A stretch of 64,000 nucleotides of DNA, from contig JADZBE010000032.1 in the NCBI GenBank assembly GCA_020852275.1, positions 62,001-126,000 on the forward strand, given 5' to 3'. The notes beneath the pieces are model-generated. The model ran no database searches. It saw nothing but the letters and a program-made list of their open reading frames with translations, and had not been told where the DNA came from. Origin of the DNA: Phycisphaerales bacterium (lineage in GTDB: Bacteria; Planctomycetota; Phycisphaerae; UBA1845). The position numbers were made by a program, and so were the translations under genes. Below, piece by piece: positions 19,286-27,821 of this stretch; positions within the stretch are counted from its first letter, which is position 1, and each line of letters opens with the position of its first letter.

Positions 19286-20653
19286 ATGTTGAACTTGCAA
19301 CGTGCCTTGGCCATCGCCCCCCCGACTCGATTCTTCGCCGCCGCCGCCGCGATCCTGCTCGTTTGGGAAGTCTCGGCGAGGTCGGCCCGCGCGCAGGCGA
19401 CTGAACGAACCGCACAACCCGCCCATGCTGAAGTCGCCGCTTGGATCGAGAAGCTGGCCGCTCCGAAGTATCAGGACCGCATCGAGGCCACGCGGCGACT
19501 CTGCCAGATGGGTCCGGTCGCGCGCGAGGCGCTGCGCGCCGCGTGCAAGAGCGAGTCCTTCGAGCTTTCCACGCGCGCCCAGCAGCTTGTGGCCGTTCTC
19601 GACCGGCAGTTCTTCGCCGGCGTCCGAGTGACGCTGACCGCCTCCAAGCCCTCCGTCGCGTGGGACGAGCCGTTGAGCGTGGTGATCGAGTTGGAGAACA
19701 CGTCCGCCTACGAAGCCCGCGTGCCGCTTGAGCTGGGTGCGGCGCCCGCAGCGGACTCGACGACCGTGACCGATCTCCAGCAGGCCACGGCGATGGTGGA
19801 CGCGGGCGATTTCCTGGAGGTTGCGGACGGCGCGGGGCAGCCCGTCGCCCTGCGGCTCGACGACATCAACGAGGAACCCGCGATCAACGCGATGATCTCC
19901 GCGCGGGCGTCCGCCGGTCCGGTCCAACTGCTCAAGCCGGGGGAGAAGGCGTCATTCGTTCTCGCGCAGTTCAACCGCGGGTGGGCGCGTTTCCCCCTGC
20001 TGACGGCCGGCGAGGCGACGATCCGCTTCAGCTACGTGCCGGAATGGCCCGAGGACGAGACCTTTGGCGAGTTCAACCGCCAGCGCATCGGGGAAGTGTC
20101 CAGCGCGCCGATCCGGGTGCGCGTGACGCGAGGCGCGCCGGAGACGTTGAGCCGCTCGGGGCGCATGGCCGAGATCAAGGTCGAGGCGTCCGGCGATGAG
20201 TACATCGCAAAAATCCTCTGCCTTTATGATAAGCCGATTCAACTCAACGTGCAGTACGGCGCGACGCTGCCCTTCGCGCAGTTTCACTGGATGCTCAGCG
20301 CCGGCGAGGAAGATCGGACGATTCCCGGCGCCGAGCAGTCGCGGTCGCGCCTGACCGACTTCGCCGCGTCGGGCTTCTCGCTCCTGCAGCCCGGAGAGTC
20401 GCTCGAACTCGGCCGCGTGAAAGCCGCCCGCGTCCGCGAGGTCTGCGCCGCGCCGCCGAACCCCTCGACGCAGCCTTGGCGGCTGACCGCCTCGTACATC
20501 AACCTCTGCTCGCGCGCCTGGCAGCTCGATCAGCAGCGCCGAAGCGCCGAGGAGTGGAAGACCATGCCGCCGCAACTGCAAAGCCCGCTGCCGTCGCGCA
20601 TCTTCGCCGGTCAGCTCCGCACGGAAGCCATCACCCTCGAGCCGAAGCCATGA
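19286..20653 (+). CDS. secreted protein of unknown function with N-terminal helical repeat
   Basis: A 455-residue protein with a signal peptide (AAAAAILLVWEVSARSARAQA). An alpha-helical section near residues 48-110 resembles a HEAT-like pair (YQDRIEATRRLCQMGPVAREALRAAC). After it comes a long region of probable beta-sandwich character (VTLTASKPSVAWDEPLSVVIELENTS). No catalytic motif is seen. Such proteins may be periplasmic. The start ATG is followed directly by the signal sequence. No operon partner is evident. Confidence 0.65.
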   Translation: MLNLQRALAIAPPTRFFAAAAAILLVWEVSARSARAQATERTAQPAHAEVAAWIEKLAAPKYQDRIEATRRLCQMGPVAREALRAACKSESFELSTRAQQLVAVLDRQFFAGVRVTLTASKPSVAWDEPLSVVIELENTSAYEARVPLELGAAPAADSTTVTDLQQATAMVDAGDFLEVADGAGQPVALRLDDINEEPAINAMISARASAGPVQLLKPGEKASFVLAQFNRGWARFPLLTAGEATIRFSYVPEWPEDETFGEFNRQRIGEVSSAPIRVRVTRGAPETLSRSGRMAEIKVEASGDEYIAKILCLYDKPIQLNVQYGATLPFAQFHWMLSAGEEDRTIPGAEQSRSRLTDFAASGFSLLQPGESLELGRVKAARVREVCAAPPNPSTQPWRLTASYINLCSRAWQLDQQRRSAEEWKTMPPQLQSPLPSRIFAGQLRTEAITLEPKP

Positions 20654-20779
20654 ACGCATGTGGCAATTTCCTGGCGAGCCATCTCCGGCGGGTCACGGCA
20701 GCGGGATTTCAGGGGAGAAGGCGGGCATCGGGCTTCGTCGAACACCGAAATGCGTGCCTGCCGTCTACCAGGGGTAACC

Positions 20780-21110
20780 GCAAACAACGGGATTCTCGGG
20801 AACATCCATGGAGGGGCCGACCGTTTGGGGCAAGCGCCGACTGAGTCGTGCGAGCGCCGACTGATCCGTTCCCCGAAGGGGAACCATGTGGATAGCCGGG
20901 GGTGAAACCCCCCGTACGCGGCCCCACGCGATTCGACCCCAACGGGGTCGTACCCTCGGAATCTCCTGCGTGGGCCGGAATCGAGGCAGACGTACAACCC
21001 CTTTCAAGGTTGAAATGCACGCGCGCCGGATTCCGTGGGCTGCGCCCACGGCTACTCATGTGGATCCCCTTCGGGGATGGGGGCGAGTCTCGCGGGGATC
21101 AATCGAGAGC
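20780..21110. repeat. multi-palindrome repeat cluster
   Basis: The stretch is a chain of short palindromes: TTCCCCGAAGGGGAA near 20870, GGGGGTGAAACCCCC near 20899, GACCCCAACGGGGTC near 20936, AACCCCTTTCAAGGTT near 20997, a GTGGGCTGCGCCCAC hairpin near 21035 and ATCCCCTTCGGGGAT near 21063. CGAGCGCCGACTGA-type words are also repeated at its start. These modules are typical of intergenic repeats of planctomycetes. No gene lies in 20654-21217. Confidence 0.7.
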
Positions 21111-21217
21111 CGGTTGGGGCTCCAGGCAGGTTTGGCAAAACGCATGTCCACAGCCGTGATTTCGTGCCGAAATGACCGCGCGGGACGTTCCCGCCGGCGC
21201 TGATTATCATCGCGTTC

Positions 21218-23302
21218 ATGCGACGAACGATCGCTCGCAACATGGAACCCGAGTTGGACAGGGGAGCTGGCCCTTGGAGAATCGCATTCACGCTCCTGCC
21301 TATTGTCTTCGCGTCGTGCGCCACTCGAGCCTCGGCTCAAGCAACGCCCCCGGTCGCTGATGAACCCGACCCGCCGCCGCGCCTCGTTCTGCCCGACGAG
21401 TCGATGTTCAAGCCTTCGGCCGCGGATGGTCAAGGCTCGGCGGTCGCCGCGCCGCAGCTTGTGGACGTGTCATCGCCCGTCACGATTCGGATCCGCTTCA
21501 CCGTCGGCGCGCCGGGCATTGCCGTGGGCGGAGGCGTGCGCTTCTGCGTCCCGAAGTTCTGGGGCTGGTCCCCGCCGCACACGCGCGATCCCGAGGCGCC
21601 AGGCTTCGCCACGGTCGCCTTGAGTCGGACAGACGCGAGTCTCGAGGTGAATGCGCTCCCCTCCGACGGCTTTGTTTTCGCCGTTGTACGCGGTGCGCCG
21701 CTGATCGCGGGAGACGAGGTGACCTTCACCTACGGCGACACCGCCGACGGTCTTCGCCCCGGCGCGCAGGGCATCAGCGACCGATTCGCCGAGCGCGGCG
21801 AGCGGTTCTTCATCAAGGTCGACGGCGACGGCGACGGCTTCTACACTCCCCTCGCGCAGCAGCCGACGCTCTCGATCCGCGCGACGCGCGCCGATCGACT
21901 CGTGTGCTTTGCTCCTTCGCAGGCTCGCGTCGGTGAGCGGTTCGAAGTCACACTGGCCGCGCTCGACCGGACACTTAACCTCGTGGAATCGCACGTCAGC
22001 GACGCGATCAGCGTGATCGTCGCCGGTCCGCAGCCGCAGGAAGCGCCAATTCGCATTCAGGTCAAGGAAAGCGATCGCGGCGCGATCCGTTTCTCAGTCA
22101 CGCCGAAATCGCCGGGAGTCATCCGCGTGCGCGTCGAAGACGGCGATCACGCCGACCTCCAGCCCGCCACCTCCAACCCCATCCTCGTGAACGACGCAAG
22201 CCCGCGACCCTACTCGCTCTTCTGGGGCGATCTCCAGATTCACACCCAGCTCAGCGACGGAACGGGCGACCCCGGCGACGTGTATCGCTACGCGCGCGAC
22301 GTGGCGCGCCTCGACGTGGCCGCGATCACCGATCACGACCACTGGGGCTACCAGCCGCTCGACGCGGACCTGCCCGCTTGGCGCCGAATCCTCGACCTTA
22401 ACCGGAAGTGGACCAGGCCCGGCGCGTTCGTCACCTTCCCCGGCTACGAGTGGACCAACTGGACGCACGGCCACCGGCATGTGCTTTTCGCGCGGGAGGA
22501 GGACGCGGTCATCTTCAGTTATGCGGACAAGGCCAGCGATCATCCGCTGGAATTGTGGAAGCAACTCGGCGACCGCGACTGCGTGACGATTTCGCATCAC
22601 TGCGGCGGCGGTCCGATCCCCACGTTCTGGAGATACTGGGACGCGAAGTACGAGCCGGTCGTCGAGATGGTCTCGGTCCACGGCGCGTCGGAGATGATGG
22701 GGCATCCGCGCTGCATCTATTCGCCCGTCGCGTCAGGCATGGCGCAGGCGGCGTTGGCGCGCGGCCTGCGGCTGGGAATGATCGGCTCCGGCGACACGCA
22801 CGATGGACATCCGGGACTCGGCTCGCCGGGGCAGCGCGCGGGGCTTGCCGGCATCTGGGCGAAAGCGCTGACGCGCGATGCGATTCTCGAAGCCCTCCGC
22901 GCGCGCCGCGTGTATGCGACGACCGGCTGTCGCGCCCTTCTGCGATTCCACAGCGGAAAGGTGGCCATGGGCGGCGTGCTCCGGCTGGATGACCCCTCGC
23001 AACCGCGGACGTTCTCGATCAGCGTCGTCGCCGACGCGGCCGCCGTGCAGTCCGTTACCGTGGTGAAGAACAACGAGCCGGTCGTCACGGTCCCCGGCAC
23101 GGGTTTCGTGGAGGCACTGGAATGGAGCGACGAAGCGCCGGCGCGCAACGGTGACTACTACTACGCGCGCATCGTGCAGGAAGACAACGAGTGGATATGG
23201 TCCAGCCCCATCTGGATCGAGTTCGCCCCGCGACGAGAAGGCGACCTGCAGGGTAGTTCGTCGCTCCGCGACGAGACTGGACTCCCGCCTGTGCGAGAAT
23301 GA
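21218..23302 (+). CDS. secreted PHP/DUF3604-type metal-dependent hydrolase
   Basis: A 694-residue protein with an N-terminal hydrophobic signal (FTLLPIVFASCATRASAQA; the SC could also be a lipobox). Two beta-rich regions lead to a PHP-like C-terminal domain. Metal-binding motifs are FWGDLQIHTQLSDG near residue 335, AITDHDHWGY, a VTISHHCGGG block, and GSGDTHDGHPGLG near 525. DUF3604 proteins are predicted phosphoesterases of unknown substrate. The last approximately 20 residues (SSSLRDETGLPPVRE) are translated from a dispersed repeat and are probably not part of the fold. Confidence 0.8.
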   Translation: MRRTIARNMEPELDRGAGPWRIAFTLLPIVFASCATRASAQATPPVADEPDPPPRLVLPDESMFKPSAADGQGSAVAAPQLVDVSSPVTIRIRFTVGAPGIAVGGGVRFCVPKFWGWSPPHTRDPEAPGFATVALSRTDASLEVNALPSDGFVFAVVRGAPLIAGDEVTFTYGDTADGLRPGAQGISDRFAERGERFFIKVDGDGDGFYTPLAQQPTLSIRATRADRLVCFAPSQARVGERFEVTLAALDRTLNLVESHVSDAISVIVAGPQPQEAPIRIQVKESDRGAIRFSVTPKSPGVIRVRVEDGDHADLQPATSNPILVNDASPRPYSLFWGDLQIHTQLSDGTGDPGDVYRYARDVARLDVAAITDHDHWGYQPLDADLPAWRRILDLNRKWTRPGAFVTFPGYEWTNWTHGHRHVLFAREEDAVIFSYADKASDHPLELWKQLGDRDCVTISHHCGGGPIPTFWRYWDAKYEPVVEMVSVHGASEMMGHPRCIYSPVASGMAQAALARGLRLGMIGSGDTHDGHPGLGSPGQRAGLAGIWAKALTRDAILEALRARRVYATTGCRALLRFHSGKVAMGGVLRLDDPSQPRTFSISVVADAAAVQSVTVVKNNEPVVTVPGTGFVEALEWSDEAPARNGDYYYARIVQEDNEWIWSSPIWIEFAPRREGDLQGSSSLRDETGLPPVRE

Positions 23303-23425
23303 GGGAGCCTGCCGTTCGCCTTCGGTCTCCCGGAAAGCACTCGGTTTCGCAGCCCGCGGGTTCTGCGGGAAACCCTCGCTCCCTAACGGTCGCGGCTCTG
23401 TTGTGCAACAGAGTCCAAGCGAGAT
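23258..23425. repeat. two dispersed repeats between convergent genes
   Basis: CGCTCCGCGACGAGACTGGA (23262 onward) recurs inverted at 29070-29090. GCTCCCTAACGGTCGCGGCTC near 23378 recurs at 37720-37800. The palindrome CTCTGTTGTGCAACAGAG (23396-23413) could serve as a terminator. The first repeat supplies the C-terminus of the DUF3604 protein. Confidence 0.6.
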
Positions 23426-23439
23426 CTCCCGTCGCCGCA

Positions 23440-25404
23440 TCAGGGGGCGACGGGACGCAGGTACGGCGCGGCCACCGAGTTCCTGACGGCGGTCGGGCTG
23501 GGGCGGACCGTTCTTCGTGCCGGCGCGGCGGAGGCCGGGCGCGCGGCGTTGCGGTCCTGCCGGCACCAGTGGTCCACGACGTCATCCACGTTATTGATGG
23601 GCTTGTCGTTGGACCAGTGTCTGAAGAAGTCCACGTTGCCGGATTGCGGCGTGTGCTCCGGCAGGTCGATCAGCGTGCGCATCGGCATCATGACGCTGTC
23701 GCCGATGACGAAACCTTCGCCCGGGCGCAGAATCGGCAGCATCTTGATCAGATCGGTGAAGTGATCGCTGACCACCCGGGCGATGTAATGCTGGTCGTCC
23801 GGGTTGCTCAGCCGCATCACCAGCAGGTTGTTGCACTGCGCCAGCACCGTCTCCGACAGCTCGGACGGCCTCTGCGACACCACCATGGCACTTACGCCGT
23901 ATTTGCGACCTTCCTTGGCGACGCGCTCGACGGCCTTCTTGGCGAAGCAGCGGCGCGTTTCGACGCGCGGGATGTAATTGTGCGCCTCCTCATACACCAG
24001 GCAGATGGGGTGCCGGTCCGACGCCGGCGTCCAGAAATTCACGTCGAACATCAGCCGCGTCAGCACCGCCACGGCCACGTCCACCACCTCGAACGGGATG
24101 CCCGACAGGTCGATGATCGTCAGGTTACTGCGCGGCTCGACCCTCCCGGTCAGCAGCTTGATCAGGTGGTTGAGCACGGCGGACATCTGACCGGCGCTGT
24201 TCTCCACGGCGAGCTGGTCCCTGAAGTAGCGCGACTTGGCCGCGTGCTCGATGGGGCGCAGGAGAAACTCATAGCGCCGATCGTTCAGCAGGGTGTCTAT
24301 GCGGTCTATGAGGCCTATGAGCTTGGAATGGTAGATCGGGTGCGGGGTCTCGCCCTGGGGGTTGCCCTTGTTGAAGGGGCATCGCTGCCGGCGCAGGAGC
24401 TTCTGCTGCTCAGCGGGGTCCATTGACCTCATAGCCAAGTTCGAGAAGGCCAGATGCTCACTGTTGAGAACGAAGCGCGCCTCGTTGAGGTTCTCCGCGT
24501 ATTCCTTGAGCCGCTGGAGCGAGAAGTAGACCGGCGTGTCGAGCGTCAGGGCCTGCTCCAGCCCCAGCTCGCCGGCGGCGTCTTCCTTAAACTCCAGCAG
24601 GGCGGAACGCAGGAACGAGATCTGGCTGGTGATGTGCAAAGGGTTGGATTCATCCACGAAGAGCGATTCAAGCTCCTCATACTTCAGCAGCCAGTAGGGC
24701 AGCACCAGCTCTTCGACGGATAAATAAGTGGCGTTGGCGTCAATCTGCCCGGCCTCGTCGCTGAACGCCTTGCGATACTCGCCGTGCATGTCGAACATGA
24801 CGACCTGCGCCTGGGGCAGGTCAAGCACTTCCTGGAGAATCTTCGCCGTCGCGCAGCTTTTGCCCGAGCCGCTGTTGCCCACCACCGCGACGTGCTTGGC
24901 GAAGAACTCCGTGCCCAGCACGTTCACGTCGAAGCTGGTGTTCAGGGCGAATCGGCCCAGGCGGAAGGCCTTCTGGTGGTCCTCGGCCTCGGTCATGCGG
25001 TTGAAACCGCAGAAGATGGTCTCGAAATCGGCTTGGACGGCGAGCCGCACGGGGTCGCCGATGAGGGGGTAGGCGTTGATCCCGCGGGCGAAGGTGTTGC
25101 CGTGGACCTCACCCAGCAACTGCACCTGCAGAACCGTTCCGCCTTCCGCCCGATCCGAACCGGTTCCTCGCCGGGAGGCGGTCACGAAGCCGACCAGGTT
25201 TCGGTCGGCCGCGGGGAAGACGAGGTAGGAGCCGATCCGCCCCACCGGGTAATCGCGCCCGGCGTGCTCGATGTGGGTCTGCCCCGTGGTCAGGTCCACA
25301 TCAACATGACCCACCGCCACTCCCGCCACGGCGCCCACTGTCAGGTGATCGTCACCGTTTCCCATGCAAGCCATCCGATCGAAAGGCTGAAACGTGCGCT
25401 TCAT
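23440..25404 (-). CDS. HerA-like hexameric ATPase (HAS-barrel, DUF87)
   Basis: A 654-residue protein (from ATG 25404). An N-terminal HAS-barrel region (DLTTGQTHIEHAGRDYPVGRI) precedes a FtsK/HerA-type ATPase. Walker A is GNSGSGKS near residues 176-183; Walker B is close to ICLVYEEAHNYIPR; GVSAMVVSQRPSEL is the typical sensor strand. HerA proteins translocate DNA with the NurA nuclease or act in anti-phage systems with SIR2 or nuclease partners. None of these is adjacent, so the role is open. The start is uncertain: ATGs at 25434, 25404, 25374 and 25365 all lack a strong Shine-Dalgarno. The C-terminal tail is Ala/Arg/Pro-rich. Confidence 0.87.
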   Translation of the reverse strand: MKRTFQPFDRMACMGNGDDHLTVGAVAGVAVGHVDVDLTTGQTHIEHAGRDYPVGRIGSYLVFPAADRNLVGFVTASRRGTGSDRAEGGTVLQVQLLGEVHGNTFARGINAYPLIGDPVRLAVQADFETIFCGFNRMTEAEDHQKAFRLGRFALNTSFDVNVLGTEFFAKHVAVVGNSGSGKSCATAKILQEVLDLPQAQVVMFDMHGEYRKAFSDEAGQIDANATYLSVEELVLPYWLLKYEELESLFVDESNPLHITSQISFLRSALLEFKEDAAGELGLEQALTLDTPVYFSLQRLKEYAENLNEARFVLNSEHLAFSNLAMRSMDPAEQQKLLRRQRCPFNKGNPQGETPHPIYHSKLIGLIDRIDTLLNDRRYEFLLRPIEHAAKSRYFRDQLAVENSAGQMSAVLNHLIKLLTGRVEPRSNLTIIDLSGIPFEVVDVAVAVLTRLMFDVNFWTPASDRHPICLVYEEAHNYIPRVETRRCFAKKAVERVAKEGRKYGVSAMVVSQRPSELSETVLAQCNNLLVMRLSNPDDQHYIARVVSDHFTDLIKMLPILRPGEGFVIGDSVMMPMRTLIDLPEHTPQSGNVDFFRHWSNDKPINNVDDVVDHWCRQDRNAARPASAAPARRTVRPSPTAVRNSVAAPYLRPVAP

Positions 25405-25556
25405 GAACTGGAGCCTGACCCAGACCCCAATCATGAGTTTCGGATATCGCCACGCGCCCGGTCGCGCGCCCGGCGGATGACGGGATCGGTCCCGATGGTT
25501 CTCGGTCCTGGATTTTGCAAATCGACAAAGAATCCGAAAAAAATCACAGGTTTCGC

Positions 25557-25585
25557 TTGTCAAGAGCATTGGTGCGAGATATACT
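25557..25585 (+). promoter_or_regulatory. strong sigma70-type promoter reading away from herA
   Basis: TTGTCA (25557-25562) and TATACT (25580-25585) are separated by exactly 17 bases on the plus strand. Transcription would begin near 25592 and proceed away from the HerA gene into a stretch with no recognisable gene. Confidence 0.6.
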
Positions 25586-25591
25586 GAAATA

Positions 25592-25965
25592 CTCCCGGTT
25601 GGAAATCCCGAAACCCCTTGCGCGTCGGGAGATGCGAGGCTTCGGCGGGCGTGCCGCCGACTCGGTGGGAGGGCTCGATGGGGAGAGCGTGTGGCGATCA
25701 GATCCGAACGAGTCCGGCGGCCGGTCGGGCATCGTTCGCGGCGGGTCGGGTTGATGCCGGACGCAAACCGCGCCTCGTGCGCGATGGGTGGCCGACCGAA
25801 GGATTTGGAAAGCGCGACGAGATCGAATCAAGTTTTTTCAAGATTGCCACGATGATAGGAATGGACCGACGAGCCGTCGGTTCGACATGCTAGAACACTT
25901 TGCTTCCACTCGCTGCGGCACCCTTTGACCGCGCCAAGACAGAACAGGGTGCCGCACGCCTTTTT
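25592..25965 (+). ncRNA. candidate non-coding transcript (promoter to hairpin), unproven
   Basis: The region between the 25557 promoter and the 25915-25965 hairpin has no convincing coding sequence: a 91-codon frame at 25618 has no recognisable features. A transcript of about 370 bases is predicted only from its ends. It lacks the conserved words of RNase P RNA, tmRNA and SRP RNA. It could also be the leader of an unrecognised short gene, or decayed DNA. Confidence 0.25.
25915..25965 (+). terminator. hairpin with T-tract
   Basis: GCGGCACCCT (25915-25924) pairs perfectly with AGGGTGCCGC (25946-25955) across a 21-base loop. TTTTT follows at 25961-25965. The loop is large for an intrinsic terminator. 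Confidence 0.45.
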
Positions 25966-26099
25966 ACTGCACCTCGCGACCTTTCATGCAGGCTTCCAGA
26001 CCCTCTGACTCGGGCTCCCCGGTCCCAGCCCTCTGACCCAGGCTTGATCGCCTGCACGACGCGAGGCCTCCCGATATCCGAAGGACGCCGCGCCTCGGC

Positions 26100-26225
26100 C
26101 GGCTCCGCACTCCGAACCCGTAGCGCCAGCAAGGGTCATCGGAACCCGTAGCGACAGCGAGGGCAAGCTGGGTGCGCGGGATGCGCCTGCGATGCGCCCT
26201 CGGTTGCGCTTCGGGTTCGGAAATG
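26100..26225. repeat. CCCGTAGCGCCAGC dispersed repeat cluster
   Basis: Two forward copies (GAACCCGTAGCGCCAGCAAG near 26113; GAACCCGTAGCGACAGCGAG near 26142) are followed by an inverted copy (CCTCGGTTGCGCTTCGGGTT near 26198). A long-stem structure is possible. The remaining DNA from 25966 to 26314 has no gene. Confidence 0.65.
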
Positions 26226-26314
26226 CGCCTTGGACCCGCCGGAGTACAGGCGAGCGACCGGCAGCCCATCGCCGAGCGGGAGCCGGCACGCTCCCAAAAG
26301 TTCTGCGTAGAACG

Positions 26315-26357
26315 AAACACCCCCATCCGCGCCGATTCGGCGGGATGGGGGTTTCAG
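26315..26357 (-). terminator. intrinsic terminator of the outer-membrane protein gene
   Basis: CCCCCATCC and GGATGGGGG form a strong stem around 26318-26352, with GCGCCGATTCGGC in the apical part. It lies about 40 bases after the stop at 26397 on the minus strand. Only short T-runs flank it. Confidence 0.6.
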
Positions 26358-26396
26358 TTGCGATAGGTTGTACGGCTGCTTACCGAGTCTGCTGAA

Positions 26397-27329
26397 TCAG
26401 CCGCCGAACTCGACCACGTAGCTCATCTTCGCGCCCAAGCTGGCGTTGTCGTTGTCGTCGCCGTCCAAGCTCACCTCGGTCATGAAGTTGAACGACTGGT
26501 TCTCCGCGAAGTGCCAGTCGAAGCCGACTTCCAGGGAGTGATTGTCCCGGTGCCCCTCGGTGATGCTGGTTCCGTACACGTAGTCCCAGATCAACTTGAA
26601 GTCGTCGGTCAGGTCATAATCAAAGCCCGTGATGATGCCCCAGCGGAAGTGGCGGCCGTCCTCGGTCACCTCGTCGCCGTCATCGTTGACGGTGTCGCGG
26701 TCGAAGTTGTCGCCGTTCACCGACCGGGCATAGCCGCTCAACGTGTAGTGAGCGGAGTCGGAAACCGTCCACGTCATGATCGGGCGGATTTCGTAGTCCA
26801 CGCCTTCCGAATCGTGACCCGTCGGAATCCGGACGAACTGGCGGATGGCCGTCCCCGGAAGACCGCCGTCCTCGTTCCACAGCTTCCAGTGCCAGCCCAA
26901 GGTGATGTCCCAGTTGCCGGTCACGCGACCGTCGCCAATCTCCAGGGGAAGTGCGAACAGAAGCTGGTGATTCTCCACCAAGCCGTACTCGAGTTCCAGC
27001 TCGTACTCCCATGAATCGCTTCCGCCGCTGCGGATCGTACTCCAGCCGAAAACGTTCTTCAGCTCCAGTTCGCCAGGCGGCAGAGCATTGGCCGTTCGCA
27101 GGCTGACAGGACCGGTGATGTCGCGCCCGGTGGACGTCGTCACGGTGGTAACGGTCGTCTTCTCCGCCACAACAGTGTCCTGCCCGCCTGCCGGCTTGTC
27201 CTGATAACTCGCCAGCGAAAAAGTCCCTTCACCCTTCGGGGCGACGTACTTGCCCTCATCCGCCAGCACTGCGGTGCAGAACGTCACCGCCGCCAGCGCC
27301 CAAGCGTACCTCGAACAGAGAATCCGCAT
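26397..27329 (-). CDS. outer-membrane beta-barrel-like protein
   Basis: A 310-residue protein. Its signal peptide ends near AVLADE. A Thr/Val-rich linker precedes alternating amphipathic strands with aromatic ends (WEYELELEYGLVENHQLLFALPLE, WDITLGWHWKLWNED, FRWGIITGFDYDLTDDFKLIWDYVYG). The C-terminus is MSYVVEFGG. This matches 12-16-stranded barrel proteins annotated as transporters or as meta-pathway phenol degradation-like. The start at 27329 has an AAAGGAG Shine-Dalgarno. No neighbouring partner gene is present. Confidence 0.75.
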   Translation of the reverse strand: MRILCSRYAWALAAVTFCTAVLADEGKYVAPKGEGTFSLASYQDKPAGGQDTVVAEKTTVTTVTTSTGRDITGPVSLRTANALPPGELELKNVFGWSTIRSGGSDSWEYELELEYGLVENHQLLFALPLEIGDGRVTGNWDITLGWHWKLWNEDGGLPGTAIRQFVRIPTGHDSEGVDYEIRPIMTWTVSDSAHYTLSGYARSVNGDNFDRDTVNDDGDEVTEDGRHFRWGIITGFDYDLTDDFKLIWDYVYGTSITEGHRDNHSLEVGFDWHFAENQSFNFMTEVSLDGDDNDNASLGAKMSYVVEFGG

Positions 27330-27599
27330 GTTTGTTGACTCCTTTTGTGATTATCCGAGGATTCCGGTTGGATGTGCCGTGCGACCGCGCCTGCACCTGC
27401 CCCCACCCTCCCGGGAACCTGTTAGACAGAATCCAGTTATCACACTATCGGCCACTGAGGGGCGTGTCAAGCAGGGTTTTCACGAGTGCAACCCCTCAAA
27501 CGAGGCTGGAAACGTCGATTTGGTAATCTGGGCTATTCACGAGCCGGTGCCTTCCTGCTCTGACGCATCCCTTTCGACCGCCACGGTCGTCCCGCCGGA

Positions 27600-27745
27600 A
27601 GACTCTGCCGTCATTTCCGCGCAGGCGCGAATCCAATCCGTCATTCCCGCGCGGGCGGGAATCCAGCCCGTCGAGGGGGTGCCCTGGGCCCCCGACTGCG
27701 CGGGAGCGACGACCCAAGCCATGCAACGCGACTCCGGGCAACGCG
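27600..27745. repeat. degenerate MITE-like core repeats
   Basis: Two GTCATT-CCGCGC..GGCG..GAATCCA units lie near 27609 and 27640. A GGGCCCCCGACTGCGCGGG block follows near 27688. The outer inverted repeats of full copies are not recognisable. The rest of the gap from 27330 to 27821 shows nothing else. Confidence 0.6.
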
Positions 27746-27821
27746 AATCCTGACGCCGCGGATGCAGTCTACGCGGAGTCACGCGGCGAGGAGTCGCGCG
27801 ACAGGAGTCAGGCTCCCCGCC

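Noticed and set aside
25592-25965. RNase P RNA, tmRNA or SRP RNA
   Set aside because: None of the conserved words (GAGGAAAGTCC, ACAGAA..GGCTTA; tmRNA ends; SRP GGAAGCAGCC) was found.
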